The notes: generated by a model from the sequence alone, not told the origin. A stretch of DNA of 64,000 nucleotides from Perspicuibacillus lycopersici (GCF_025660475.1 NZ_JAOUSF010000003.1:62001-126000), one strand, 5' to 3'; numbered from the stretch's first letter, positions 17,865 to 27,194 are shown. Translations and numbers: made by a program.

Positions 17865-17893
17865 ATAGTATGTTTTTTACTATCCATTGTCAA
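17865..17893 (-). promoter_or_regulatory. Sigma-A promoter of luxS-mccA-mccB
   Basis: TTGACA, 17 bases, TACTAT on the minus strand, about 40 bases before the luxS start. Confidence 0.8.
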
Positions 17894-18013
17894 AATTTAA
17901 TTTTTTCTTAGATTCCTATTTCAAAAGAGAAGAGGAAAAACTAGCAGATTTTTTTAGTACGAATGAAGTTATCCATCGCAAGCTAATCACTTACAATATA
18001 AACAGTGCAGAGA

Positions 18014-18042
18014 TTGACAAAAGGAATGTTAATTCATACTAT
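18014..18042 (+). promoter_or_regulatory. Sigma-A promoter of yrrT
   Basis: TTGACA, 17 bases, TACTAT. The -35, spacing and -10 are identical to those of the divergent luxS promoter, so both may be fired or repressed together. Confidence 0.8.
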
Positions 18043-18095
18043 ACAGATAGGAATAATTTGATTTTAAAATTTGAAAGCCTTTGGAGGAAATGATG

Positions 18096-18734
18096 ATGGG
18101 ACGAGAATTTGATCAACTATTTGACCAATGGGCATTAACCTATGATGATACAGTATACGGAACTGATGAACAATATAAAGAAGTTTTTAGTAACTATGAG
18201 GAAATTTTAGACGAAGTGGCAAAATTATCTCTAGGATCTGTACTAGAATTTGGTGTTGGTACTGGAAATTTAACGAAAAGATTACTTAATCGTGAACATA
18301 AAGTAATTGGAATTGAACCATCAAAAGAAATGCGCAAAATTGCAAAACAAAAACTACCTCATTTGCAAATAATGGAAGGCGATTTTTTGGCTTACCCGAA
18401 AATTTCCGAACCCATCGAAACAATTGTAAGTACTTATGCCTTTCACCATTTAACAGATGAAGAAAAACAAACTGCAATTAAACGCTACGCAAACATGTTA
18501 AGTACTGGGAATAAGATTGTTTTTGCAGATACAATGTTTGTTTCCGACCAGGCAAAGCAGGAAATGATTGATCAAGCAAAAATCAATCAATTTCACCGGT
18601 TAGCAGAGGATTTACAAACCGAGTACTATACTACTCTACCTATTCTCGAAGAATTTTTTCAATTGGAAAACTTTACTGTTCATTTCACGAAAAAGAATCC
18701 ATTTGTTTGGATATTAGAGGCAGTGAAAAAATAA
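18096..18734 (+). CDS. yrrT: YrrT-like SAM-dependent methyltransferase
   Basis: A 212-residue class I methyltransferase. The SAM-binding glycine motif is VLEFGVGTGNLT (about residues 49-60), followed by GIEPSKEM. The start MGREFDQLF behind GGAGG matches the YrrT opening and length; two upstream ATG codons in the same run are too near the ribosome site. In B. subtilis yrrT leads the mtnN-mccA-mccB operon. Here it is alone and divergent from luxS-mccA-mccB. Its substrate is unknown. Confidence 0.85.
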   Translation: MGREFDQLFDQWALTYDDTVYGTDEQYKEVFSNYEEILDEVAKLSLGSVLEFGVGTGNLTKRLLNREHKVIGIEPSKEMRKIAKQKLPHLQIMEGDFLAYPKISEPIETIVSTYAFHHLTDEEKQTAIKRYANMLSTGNKIVFADTMFVSDQAKQEMIDQAKINQFHRLAEDLQTEYYTTLPILEEFFQLENFTVHFTKKNPFVWILEAVKK

Positions 18735-18894
18735 CACTTCTTTTTTTTCCCTATCCCCTATTTGAGGCAAACAACACTTGTCGCTTCGATAATAGATGGA
18801 TAGGGATTTTCTTCTATACAACTTGTCAATTATATTTTCGAAATCTTTTTCCTATTATATAATGAACAAATACATAGTCGAAAGGATGATTTAG
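18735..18894. other. Intergenic region after yrrT
   Basis: CCCTATCC (about 18750) and GGATAGGG (about 18802) can pair, with TTTTC after the second arm. This is a long-looped, weak terminator candidate for yrrT. Nothing else is seen. Confidence 0.35.
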
Positions 18895-20085
18895 TTGACG
18901 AATAAATTATATTATACAGATCCATTCATCTATCAATGGAAAACAGAAATAACCGCTTCCGAAAATAAAAATGGCACTTGGGAAATCACCTTGAAAGATA
19001 CTGCCTTCTATCCAGAAGGTGGTGGGCAACCATGCGATTTAGGAACAATTGATGGAATAGAAGTCCTAGCTGTTAGGAAAGAACAGGATGAAGTAATCCA
19101 TATATTAAACGAAAAACCTAATCGTACACTTGTAAATTGCTCGTTAAATAAAGAACGCAGAATTGAACATACCCAGCACCATAGTGGGCAACATTTATTA
19201 TCAGCAGTTTGTGTTGAACTTTATGATATCGGAACGGTTTCCTTTCATTTAAGCAATGATACAGCTACCATTGACTTGAATACTCCTTCTTTGTCTCGAC
19301 AACAGCTACTTAATATAGAAGCAAGAGTGAATGATTATATTTATGAAAACCGAAAAATCAATGTATTTTATATAAATACGAACGAAGCTAGTAAATATGC
19401 CCTCCGTAAGGTTCCGAGCGGTCATGAACAGCTTCGCATTGTGCAAATTGAAGGTATTGAATACAATGCCTGCGGTGGAACACATGTCCAAACAACTAGT
19501 CAAATTGGATTACTGAAGCTCATGAAAACAGAAAAGCATCGCGGACATGTACGCCTATTTTTCAGCTGTGGCATGCGGTTACTGAAGGATTATTCGAAAA
19601 AAAATGAATGGGTAAGTTCCATAGCCAATCGATTATCCTCCCCGCCCGAGAAGCTTCCAGAAAAAATTGAAAAGCTACTAAGCGATAACAAAGAAGCTAG
19701 CCAGAAATATAATGCTTTATTTGAGGAACTTTCCTATGAAATTGCTCAAAAATTACTATCCGAGCAAGAGGATGGTCCATTTATTTCTACTATTTTTGAT
19801 CAGTACTCGATAAAAGAACTGGAAATAATTGCACGAAATATAACCAATCAAAGTGATAAAACGGTTGTTTTTGCTTCCACACTAGAAAACAAAATACTTC
19901 TATTACATAACGGGACAAGCCCTTTGCACTGTGGTCAAATAATTAAAAATCATGCAGCTGCTTTTTCTGGTAAAGGTGGCGGAGATGCGAAAAAGGCTCA
20001 AGCGTTCTTCTCTGATATAGAACAACTAAAACAATTTATAGAATTTGTAACAACAAATCTAGTACAAGCAGAAAAAATCGAATAA
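18895..20085 (+). CDS. Alanyl-tRNA editing protein, AlaX long form with DHHA1 domain
   Basis: A 396-residue free-standing editing protein that removes serine or glycine wrongly attached to alanine tRNA. It has an AlaX-type core with the zinc ligands HHSGQH (about residues 98-103) and CGGTH (about 198-202), and the N-terminal FYPEGGGQP loop. A C-terminal DHHA1-like domain contains GGGDAKKAQAF. There is no aminoacylation domain, so it is not AlaS. The start is TTG with AAAGGATG upstream. It is monocistronic. Confidence 0.88.
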   Translation: MTNKLYYTDPFIYQWKTEITASENKNGTWEITLKDTAFYPEGGGQPCDLGTIDGIEVLAVRKEQDEVIHILNEKPNRTLVNCSLNKERRIEHTQHHSGQHLLSAVCVELYDIGTVSFHLSNDTATIDLNTPSLSRQQLLNIEARVNDYIYENRKINVFYINTNEASKYALRKVPSGHEQLRIVQIEGIEYNACGGTHVQTTSQIGLLKLMKTEKHRGHVRLFFSCGMRLLKDYSKKNEWVSSIANRLSSPPEKLPEKIEKLLSDNKEASQKYNALFEELSYEIAQKLLSEQEDGPFISTIFDQYSIKELEIIARNITNQSDKTVVFASTLENKILLLHNGTSPLHCGQIIKNHAAAFSGKGGGDAKKAQAFFSDIEQLKQFIEFVTTNLVQAEKIE

Positions 20086-20265
20086 AGTTTAGTCGTAATC
20101 GCAGCTACAAATAGTACAAAAATAGGAATAAAAATTTAAATTCTATCTTTACTAATTTATTTAAAAATTTGTAAAAATAGATGTACAAACAATAATTCTC
20201 CTGTATAATATTTTTTATTAGCGACTCGAAATATTCGAACGCATGGATAAAAGGGGGAATTGTCT

Positions 20266-22089
20266 ATGACAACAAATACTGCTAGTAAGCGGTGGGCACG
20301 AAGTGAGGTACCAGAACACTTAACATGGGACTTAACGGATTTATTTCCTACTCGCGAAGCATGGGAGTCAGAATTACAAGCAATTATAGAAGCTCTTCCA
20401 TCAGTAACTAATTATGCCGGAAAATTAGGTGAGAGTGCCGATACATTACTCGCTTGCTTAGAAAACTATGAAGCATTACAACGTCGTGTTATTTTAGTTG
20501 GAACATATGCTAGCTTACGAAATTCTGCGGACGGAAGCGATCCGGTCATTCAAGCGGATGCAGGAAAGGTCGCTTCTTTCTATGCACAGTTAAATTCGGA
20601 GCTTTCCTTCTTAAAATCAGAGATATTGCAGCTTGAGGACGGATTAGTGGAACGTTGCTTATCTGAGCAACCGAAATTGGCCGATTTCCGTTTACTACTC
20701 GATGATATACTTGTAACAAAGCCGTATACACTTTCTGCTGAAACCGAAAAAGTATTAGCTGCATTAAGTGAAGTACATAGTGCACCATATACCATTTACA
20801 ATCGCAGTAAGCTTTCAGATATGGAGTTTGCTTCGATTACTGCTGAAAGCGGCGAACAGTTGCCAATGTCATTTGCTTTGTATGAAGATAAGTATGAAAT
20901 TTCTAGCAGTACCTCGATCCGTAGAAAAGCATATGAATCTTTTGTAAACACATTAAAGCAATACAAAAATACGTTTGCTACTGCTTACGCAACAGAAGTA
21001 AAGAAACAAGTAACTTTAGCGAAGCTAAGAAACTATCCTTCCGTTACGGATATGCTATTACAACCGCAAAAAGTAACGAAGGTTATGTACAATAATCAAC
21101 TAGATATCATTAAAAATGAACTCGCACCACATATGCGCAAATTTGCGAGATTAAAGAAAGAAATACTTGGATTGGATAAACTATTATTTTGTGACTTAAA
21201 AGCACCACTTGATTCTGAATTCAATCCATCAACAACCTATGAAGAAGCTAGTGAAATATTACTAGATGCATTATCGATCATGGGTGAAGAGTATACGGAA
21301 ATCATCAAAAAAGGCTTAACAGAGCGTTGGGTAGATTTAGCTGATAATGTCGGAAAATCAACTGGTGCTTTTTGCTCTAGTCCATATGGTGCACATCCAT
21401 ATATTTTAATTACTTGGACAGATTCTATGAGAAGCGCATTCGTTCTTGCCCATGAGCTAGGTCATGCTGGACATTTTTATTTAGCTGGTCATAATCAACG
21501 ATTAGTGAATACTCGACCATCGATGTATTTTGTTGAGGCTCCATCGACAATGAATGAGCTGTTATTAGCACAGCATCTCCTTGCCAAAACGGACAGTAAC
21601 GAAATGCGTCGTTGGGTTATTTTACAGCTTTTAGGAACGTACTATCACAATTTTGTTACCCATCTTTTAGAAGGAGCTTATCAACGCGAAGTATATGAAT
21701 GGGCAGAAAAAGGGAATCCAATTACTGCTACAGCACTTACGAAAATAAAAGGTGATATTTTAAAAGTATTTTGGGGAGAAGAAGTAGAAATTGATGAAGG
21801 TGCAGCACTTACTTGGATGCGCCAGCCACACTACTATATGGGATTATATCCTTATACGTACTCTGCAGGACTTACGATATCCACTGCCGTTGCAGAAAAA
21901 ATGAAAACAGAGGGGCAACCAGTTCGCAATGAGTGGCTAGAAGTATTAAAATCCGGTGGAACACTATCCCCTCTTGATCTTGCGAAAAAAGCAGGTGTCG
22001 ATATGTCTACTCCGGAACCGATTCGCCAAGCAGTTGCCTATGTTGGTACATTAGTAGATGAATTAGTAAAAAGCTACGAAACTGAATAA
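20266..22089 (+). CDS. pepF: Oligoendopeptidase F
   Basis: A 607-residue cytoplasmic M3 metallopeptidase that cuts short peptides. The zinc motif HELGHAGH (about residues 396-403) is intact, and the N-terminal helical domain typical of PepF is present (WDLTDLFPTREAWE near the start). The ATG behind AAGGGGG is preferred over an in-frame TTG two codons earlier. It is monocistronic, ending at a bidirectional terminator shared with mscL. Confidence 0.93.
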   Translation: MTTNTASKRWARSEVPEHLTWDLTDLFPTREAWESELQAIIEALPSVTNYAGKLGESADTLLACLENYEALQRRVILVGTYASLRNSADGSDPVIQADAGKVASFYAQLNSELSFLKSEILQLEDGLVERCLSEQPKLADFRLLLDDILVTKPYTLSAETEKVLAALSEVHSAPYTIYNRSKLSDMEFASITAESGEQLPMSFALYEDKYEISSSTSIRRKAYESFVNTLKQYKNTFATAYATEVKKQVTLAKLRNYPSVTDMLLQPQKVTKVMYNNQLDIIKNELAPHMRKFARLKKEILGLDKLLFCDLKAPLDSEFNPSTTYEEASEILLDALSIMGEEYTEIIKKGLTERWVDLADNVGKSTGAFCSSPYGAHPYILITWTDSMRSAFVLAHELGHAGHFYLAGHNQRLVNTRPSMYFVEAPSTMNELLLAQHLLAKTDSNEMRRWVILQLLGTYYHNFVTHLLEGAYQREVYEWAEKGNPITATALTKIKGDILKVFWGEEVEIDEGAALTWMRQPHYYMGLYPYTYSAGLTISTAVAEKMKTEGQPVRNEWLEVLKSGGTLSPLDLAKKAGVDMSTPEPIRQAVAYVGTLVDELVKSYETE

Positions 22090-22102
22090 TTTTTCCATTG
22101 TT

Positions 22103-22137
22103 AAAAAACAGTCCGCAAAAAATGTGGACTGTTTTTT
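22103..22137. terminator. Bidirectional terminator between pepF and mscL
   Basis: AAAAAACAGTCC pairs with GGACTGTTTTTT between convergent genes. T runs follow on both strands. Confidence 0.9.
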
Positions 22138-22139
22138 CA

Positions 22140-22538
22140 TTATTCATGTCCCTGACTATTACTTCTTTCTTTTAGTAAATCCCGAATTTCTGTTAATAAT
22201 TGTTGCTCCATGGAAATATTTTTAGCTTCCTCCTTCTTTTCAGCTGCCTCTTCTTTTTCTCGAAAAGTCTTTATTTTATTTATTACTTTTACGACAATGA
22301 AGAGCGAAAATCCAATAATTAAGAAATCTAATATTGATTGGATAAAACTTCCGTATTTAATTTGTTTAAAGTGTAATTCAGAAAAATCACCCTTCCCAAT
22401 AAAAAGACCAAATATCGGCATAATTAAATCATTCACTAAAGAACTCACGATTTTATTGAATGCTGTCCCGATTAAAACACCGACCGCTAAATCAAGAACA
22501 TTTCCTTTCATCGCAAATTCCTTAAATTCTTTCCACAT
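22140..22538 (-). CDS. mscL: Large-conductance mechanosensitive channel MscL
   Basis: A 132-residue membrane channel subunit that opens on hypo-osmotic shock. The opening [22 protein letters not shown]1 with [16 protein letters not shown], the periplasmic loop and TM2 followed by a charged cytoplasmic helix ([11 protein letters not shown]) all fit the family. The start follows AAAGGGCGGA. Confidence 0.96.
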   Translation of the reverse strand: MWKEFKEFAMKGNVLDLAVGVLIGTAFNKIVSSLVNDLIMPIFGLFIGKGDFSELHFKQIKYGSFIQSILDFLIIGFSLFIVVKVINKIKTFREKEEAAEKKEEAKNISMEQQLLTEIRDLLKERSNSQGHE

Positions 22539-22742
22539 GTTATTCCGCCCTTTCCGTTCCTATGTTCCTATAAGTTTTTCTTTATCAATCAAGTAAGGGA
22601 TTGCAAAATATGTATATCCACGATTCCATCACTCATCCTTTGGAAGAATTGGATAAAAATATCATATCATATCGTTTGGATTGTATTAATCCAATTTGAC
22701 TCCATTTATCCCAATATCCCTTTATTTATGCTTCAAATCAAG

Positions 22743-22773
22743 AAAAACGGAAACTAACTTGCAGTTTCCGTTT
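22743..22773 (-). terminator. Terminator after the small basic protein gene
   Basis: AACGGAAACT pairs with AGTTTCCGTT. The T5 tract is on the minus strand, matching the small gene at 22791-22919. Confidence 0.75.
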
Positions 22774-22790
22774 CTTCTCAAATGACTATC

Positions 22791-22919
22791 CTAATATCGC
22801 TTTTGTTTTTTTCTGGCTGAGGAAGCCTTTTTTCCTTTTTCTTCGCTGGTTGTTCCCTGTCCTATTGTTTCGGATGGATTAAGTCCAATAGTCGATGCAT
22901 CCGCTTTTCTTTTTGCCAA
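22791..22919 (-). CDS. Small basic protein, possibly a spore protein (42 aa)
   Basis: Encodes MAKRKADASTIGLNPSETIG followed by a Gly/Lys/Ser-rich basic tail ending KKQKRY. The TTG start has an excellent GGGAGGTGA ribosome site and the gene has its own terminator, so it is very likely real. The KRKA opening and a later GQG are reminiscent of SspO-type small acid-soluble spore proteins, but I cannot assign a family. It is shorter than a typical gene-finder cutoff. Confidence 0.6.
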   Translation of the reverse strand: MAKRKADASTIGLNPSETIGQGTTSEEKGKKASSARKKQKRY

Positions 22920-23111
22920 CTTGTTCACCTCCCTCATAAATTTCTACAGCATTTTTATAGTAGGCAACAATAGTAATTTCATGCGCACGGAAAACAATCG
23001 AAAATAAGGCATACTTTACTTAACAATGAACATAATACGAACAGATTCATTACAATAATGACTGAAAAAATTTTTTTAGAAGAATACTTGGAAAGAAAGG
23101 TGTTTGCTTTT

Positions 23112-23714
23112 ATGCGTAATTTAATTTTATTGTGCTGGCGGCTGATTGACCCATTTTATTATTTTTTTTCGAGACTTACCTATATCAAAAATGGAGAAAA
23201 TATATTTCGTGTCCGACTCACGAAATATAAAGGCTATAATGTCACATTAGCTGATGGAACAACGATTCATAAAAATGATCTATTAATAAAGATACATTTA
23301 CATAATGTCAAATTACTTTCTGAACTTTTATCAATTCAAGATGATTTTCAAAAAGGGAAATTATTTTACCATTCCATTAAAAAGTCCCTCCCAGAATTAG
23401 CAAATTATGTACAAAATCATCCAAAGAAAGAACAAATAAAAGGAATTATCGGGATAACTTCCTTAAAATTTGGGAATAATCGCCTCGGTTTTGAAACCCA
23501 TGCCATTCAAAATAGCGTATATAGAAAAATGAAATGGCTAGCATTTCTACCAATAAACCTACTATCTTTAAGTATTTTGCAGCACAATCAGAAAAAAACG
23601 AGTGAACCTGCTTATATTTTTATTAGTAAAGATATTTTACTCACAAAACATTTGCAACAACATATGCAGCAAGAAGCCATTAGCTTTGATCGAAAAGTAA
23701 TGACTAGTCACTAA
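23112..23714 (+). CDS. ykoP: YkoP-like protein
   Basis: A 200-residue protein with two weakly hydrophobic stretches (about residues 3-20 and 150-170). It contains NIFRVRLTKYKG and DGTTIHKNDLLIKIHLHN, segments I associate with B. subtilis YkoP. The start is the ATG behind AAAGGTG; an ATG 18 codons upstream lacks a ribosome site. It is followed 15 bases later by ykoN, as expected for a lipid or envelope operon. Molecular role unknown. Confidence 0.75.
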   Translation: MRNLILLCWRLIDPFYYFFSRLTYIKNGENIFRVRLTKYKGYNVTLADGTTIHKNDLLIKIHLHNVKLLSELLSIQDDFQKGKLFYHSIKKSLPELANYVQNHPKKEQIKGIIGITSLKFGNNRLGFETHAIQNSVYRKMKWLAFLPINLLSLSILQHNQKKTSEPAYIFISKDILLTKHLQQHMQQEAISFDRKVMTSH

Positions 23715-23729
23715 TAAAGGAGTAGTCCC

Positions 23730-24860
23730 ATGATAAAAAAGGTCTTATTTTTACCTTTTATGCAAATACCATCAGGGCATCAACAAGCAGCAGATGCATT
23801 AATCTCACATTTTCATAATCATGATTCTACCATTGAATGTGAAAAAGTCGATGTATTCTCCTATAGCTACGGAGTATTAGAAAAGCTTCTATCGGGATTT
23901 TATTTAAAATGGATCCATACCTTTCCTAGCTCATATAGCTTCCTTTACCGTACAATGGTCTGGAAAAATATAGATATTGAAAAGGATTTTTATTTATATG
24001 AGCTATTTTTTGAACGGCAGCTAGAGCAAATCATCCAATCAAAAGCACCAGATTGTATCGTTTGTACTCATGCCCTTCCATCAAGACTGCTAAGCAAAAT
24101 GAAGCAGGCAGGTAAGCTTTCTATTCCTGTATTTAATATATATACAGACTTTTTCATTCATCGCGGCTGGGGCATAAAAGAAATTGACGGACATTTCGTC
24201 TCCACAGGAAAAATGAAAAATTTCTTATTAAGTAAAAACGTCCATAAGGAGCAAATTCATTTCACGGGAATTCCAGTACATCCATTATTAAAAAAGCGTC
24301 CCCTAATTCCAGAACAGCCAAAATCTAAAGCAAATATTTTAATATCTGGGGGGAGTATGGGGGCAGGAAATCTTGAGAAGCTAATCAACAATTTACAGCA
24401 TCATAAACGCATTCATTATTTTATTCTCTGTGGAAAAAATCGTACGTTATATAATCGAATCAAACAACTTCATTCGAAACATTTAACACCTATTCCATAT
24501 ATTCAATCCCGGAGAATAATGGATTTAATTTATAACCAGGTAGATTTAATTATTACAAAGCCTGGTGGTGTAACAATAACGGAATGTATTCAGAAAAAAA
24601 TCCCGATTTTTATTTACGATAAACTACCTGGACAAGAAGAAATAAATTTTGACGAATTACGTACTTTAGGGATTATCCATGAAAGTCAGCATTGGCAAAG
24701 TGCCGGTGGAGTTACAGAGGAAATTTTAAATTTCTTGTTTGAACCAAAGGTTTTAAGCAAGTATTATCATTCCTTGTATCTGTATGAAATGAGTAAAATG
24801 GAAGAAGCCCCCCTTCAAGTCATATTATCAACCATGCAAAATAAAAATTTATCGAAATAG
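23730..24860 (+). CDS. ykoN: YkoN-like glycosyltransferase (MGDG synthase / UgtP family)
   Basis: A 376-residue GT28-type glycosyltransferase. The N-terminal domain opens FLPFMQIPSGHQQAADAL, the family's SGH(Q)QAA acceptor-binding segment. The C-terminal nucleotide-sugar domain has ISGGSMGAGN and TKPGGVTITECI (about residues 269-280). Relatives glycosylate diacylglycerol at the membrane; the exact acceptor is not known. It is co-directional with ykoP (15-base gap, AAAGGAG site) and a cupredoxin gene. Confidence 0.8.
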   Translation: MIKKVLFLPFMQIPSGHQQAADALISHFHNHDSTIECEKVDVFSYSYGVLEKLLSGFYLKWIHTFPSSYSFLYRTMVWKNIDIEKDFYLYELFFERQLEQIIQSKAPDCIVCTHALPSRLLSKMKQAGKLSIPVFNIYTDFFIHRGWGIKEIDGHFVSTGKMKNFLLSKNVHKEQIHFTGIPVHPLLKKRPLIPEQPKSKANILISGGSMGAGNLEKLINNLQHHKRIHYFILCGKNRTLYNRIKQLHSKHLTPIPYIQSRRIMDLIYNQVDLIITKPGGVTITECIQKKIPIFIYDKLPGQEEINFDELRTLGIIHESQHWQSAGGVTEEILNFLFEPKVLSKYYHSLYLYEMSKMEEAPLQVILSTMQNKNLSK

Positions 24861-24917
24861 GACAAGACTTCATCTTCCTTGCATATTTTATAGTATTAAG
24901 GATTTGGAGGTGAAGAC

Positions 24918-25373
24918 GTGAATTTTTTTGTTGTAACGAGAAAATCAATTGTAAAGGTGATAGCTGTTGTATTGTTTTTATTGGCAGCATTTATATGGTA
25001 TTCCTTCCAAGCAAAGGTTACTCCCGCATTTAATGTAACAAATGCCCAAGAAGTCCGTGAGATTCATTTAGTCACTGGGGAATTTACTACCTCAACTGAA
25101 GACGGAGAAGAAATTGAAGCCTACCGCTTTGATCCAGGAACAATTAATGTAAAGACCGGAGAACAAGTTCGTTTGAAAATTTTTGGTGTGAATGGTGAAG
25201 AACATCCCTTTTCCATTGAAGGAACCAATATTCAAGGTACAATAATGAAAGGAAAAGAAACAGTCGTTCCGCTTCAATTTGACAAGCCTGGTACTTATCG
25301 ATTAATTTGCCATTCCCATCAGGATTACGAGCATCATGGACCAATGATTGCCTATATTGTAGTTAGTGAATGA
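24918..25373 (+). CDS. Membrane-anchored cupredoxin
   Basis: 151 residues: one N-terminal membrane segment (about residues 13-29) and an outside-facing cupredoxin domain. Type 1 copper ligands are all visible: the His of GEEHPFSIEG, then Cys-His-Ser-His (CHSHQ) and Met in HHGPMIAYI. It probably carries electrons or copper at the outer face of the membrane. The start is GTG behind GGAGGTGAAGAC. It lies 57 bases after ykoN, so it may share that transcript. Its partner is unknown. Confidence 0.82.
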   Translation: MNFFVVTRKSIVKVIAVVLFLLAAFIWYSFQAKVTPAFNVTNAQEVREIHLVTGEFTTSTEDGEEIEAYRFDPGTINVKTGEQVRLKIFGVNGEEHPFSIEGTNIQGTIMKGKETVVPLQFDKPGTYRLICHSHQDYEHHGPMIAYIVVSE

Positions 25374-25449
25374 AATTAAAGGCTAAAGATACGTTACCCT
25401 ATTTTTAGGGCTATTTTCTTTGCTTGCAAACAAATAATCTTCATTTAAA

Positions 25450-25487
25450 AAAGAGGTACCAGTATAACAGAACAGTACCTCTTTCTT
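25450..25487 (+). terminator. Intrinsic terminator
   Basis: AAAGAGGTAC pairs perfectly with GTACCTCTTT; a T-rich stretch follows. Confidence 0.7.
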
Positions 25488-25489
25488 TA

Positions 25490-25700
25490 TGGCTGTTTTC
25501 GTATAGATTGTTGCTTTTTCTAAAAAGACTACAGACTAAATAAATACACTCCATACACCATTCTGGCTAGCGGCGAGAGGCAAGCGGAGGCTTACTTTCG
25601 ACAAGTAAACTTCACCAACCATCGGTACGATAAGTCAACATCGACTCGCAAGCTCGTCATGTTTCCTTTATCGTGATTAGTAATTGCATTACAGTTGTAC
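25490..25700. repeat. Dispersed intergenic repeat, copy B
   Basis: Non-coding and locally GC-richer than its surroundings. It shares GTTTTCGTATAGATT, TTGCTTTTT, TCAACATCG and the following GTGTTTCC-like block, in order, with the copy at 39830-40069, and AGACTAAATA/ACACTCC with 15131-15200. The rest of this gap (to 25863) holds nothing I can support. Confidence 0.5.
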
Positions 25701-25863
25701 GTCCTACGATTGACACTTAACGATTTTCGAGGGTTTTCGTGTATTCAGTTGCTTGAAGCGTTTCATTTAAAAAACCTATTTCATGAAATAACAACAATCC
25801 TGGGAATACAGCCTTCTTTTAAAACAGTCCTAATATATACTACAATACCATGTCTTTTAAAAA

Positions 25864-26052
25864 TTAAAGATCTTTCAACGGCACACTTTTCCCATTTTCT
25901 TTTTCAATTACTCCATCAATAGTGCCTTCCATATAATTATCAGACACTTGTTCATGGGTTAAGCTTAATCCTTGTGATAATTCATCATCATTTTGTTTCA
26001 TATCATGCGCATAATGCTTCCCTGCTAGCTTTTTTGAATTGTCATAACGCAT
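25864..26052 (-). CDS. yozQ: YozQ-like (DUF4025) small protein
   Basis: A 62-residue acidic protein. The core LTHEQVSDNYMEGTIDG matches the conserved segment of the DUF4025/YozQ family. The start MRYDNSKKL sits behind AGAGGTGATAAAG; the longer in-frame version overlaps that site. Function unknown. It is monocistronic. Confidence 0.75.
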   Translation of the reverse strand: MRYDNSKKLAGKHYAHDMKQNDDELSQGLSLTHEQVSDNYMEGTIDGVIEKENGKSVPLKDL

Positions 26053-26261
26053 CTTTATCACCTCTTTTTTTGTTGTAGTCATAGTCTTTCATAAAATGGG
26101 AAAAGTTATGAAGGAATAGATTGAGAATGAAGGGGAATTTTTCCAATCTAAAACTGCATTCTTCTATTTTTCATAGCAAGAATTGGAAACTTGGAGATAG
26201 GCATTTTCCTTAATACCTTTTCATGCATTCGTGAATATGATGCATGGAAGGGAGTGAGATA

Positions 26262-27065
26262 ATGTCCAATTTACGTTTGAGATTAATCATTCAATGGGTT
26301 GCGCTTTTCCTTCTATTTCTAATACCAATTTTTTCTATTATGGTGATTTTTCACTCTATGAATAATACTGGAAATAATGGTGGAGATGAAAAGGAGGATA
26401 AACCTAAGGAAGACAAACCGGAAATTATTTGGGGAGTAGACTCTGCAAGTTATACAAATAATGATTTATTCGTTTGTGTGAAGGATAATTTCGGCTCTCC
26501 AGAAGTGTGGGGACGTTATTTAGGAACGAAGGATAATGTTTCCACTGGGTTAGACAAGGATGAAATAAAATTATTACATGATGAAAATATAAAAATATTA
26601 CTCATTTATAATCATTTTACCGATGCTACTGGCTATGATAATGGAGTAAAACAAGCTAAAGAAGCTATTAAACTTGCAGAAGAACTAGGTGTGCCAGAAG
26701 GAAAAGCAATTTTCGCAGATATAGAACCAGATTATCCAGTGAATAAAGCATTTATTATAGGCTGGATGGAGGAAATTAATAATTCTTCCTATAAACCGGG
26801 AATTTATGGGGTATTTACAGAAGATCGAGATTTATATCATGAGTATGCAGATGCAGCTGCCGAAAATGATCAAATCAATAAGTCTGTTATCATTTGGACT
26901 GCATATCCGCATGAAGGTATCACATCGAAAGAAAAAGCACCAAAATTTGCTGGAGTTGCTCCAGAAGGTTCTAAATTATATGGCTGGCAATATGGGATTG
27001 ATGCCGAAAAATGTACAATCGATACAAATTTATTTAAAGGGGAAATTTTAGACTTCTTATGGTAA
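26262..27065 (+). CDS. Membrane-anchored glycoside-hydrolase-like protein (DUF1906 / Rv2525c type)
   Basis: 267 residues: one N-terminal membrane segment (about residues 8-30), a short charged linker (DEKEDKPKEDKPE) and an outside TIM-barrel-like domain. The domain starts GVDSASYTNND and has acidic FADIEPDYPV in the position of a catalytic loop, ending with LYGWQYGIDA. Domains of this kind are thought to act on cell-envelope glycans; the substrate is unknown. The ATG behind GGAAGGGAGTGAGATA is preferred over one six codons earlier. Confidence 0.7.
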   Translation: MSNLRLRLIIQWVALFLLFLIPIFSIMVIFHSMNNTGNNGGDEKEDKPKEDKPEIIWGVDSASYTNNDLFVCVKDNFGSPEVWGRYLGTKDNVSTGLDKDEIKLLHDENIKILLIYNHFTDATGYDNGVKQAKEAIKLAEELGVPEGKAIFADIEPDYPVNKAFIIGWMEEINNSSYKPGIYGVFTEDRDLYHEYADAAAENDQINKSVIIWTAYPHEGITSKEKAPKFAGVAPEGSKLYGWQYGIDAEKCTIDTNLFKGEILDFLW

Positions 27066-27157
27066 AGTAGACCGATTATTTGTTACGAAGAATAGACCTT
27101 CCTGCCGATGGCACCTGTTGTAAGACCTTGTTTCTATTTTCCAATAAATAGCAAAAG

Positions 27158-27194
27158 GACTTAATTTTCTTTAAAGGGGATTAAGTCTTTTTTC
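27158..27194 (+). terminator. Intrinsic terminator
   Basis: GACTTAAT pairs with ATTAAGTC, followed by T6. Confidence 0.8.

Noticed and set aside
17887-18093. A 68-codon open frame between luxS and yrrT
   Set aside because: It begins with TTG and no ribosome site, overlaps both divergent promoters and runs into the yrrT start. It is better read as promoter DNA.
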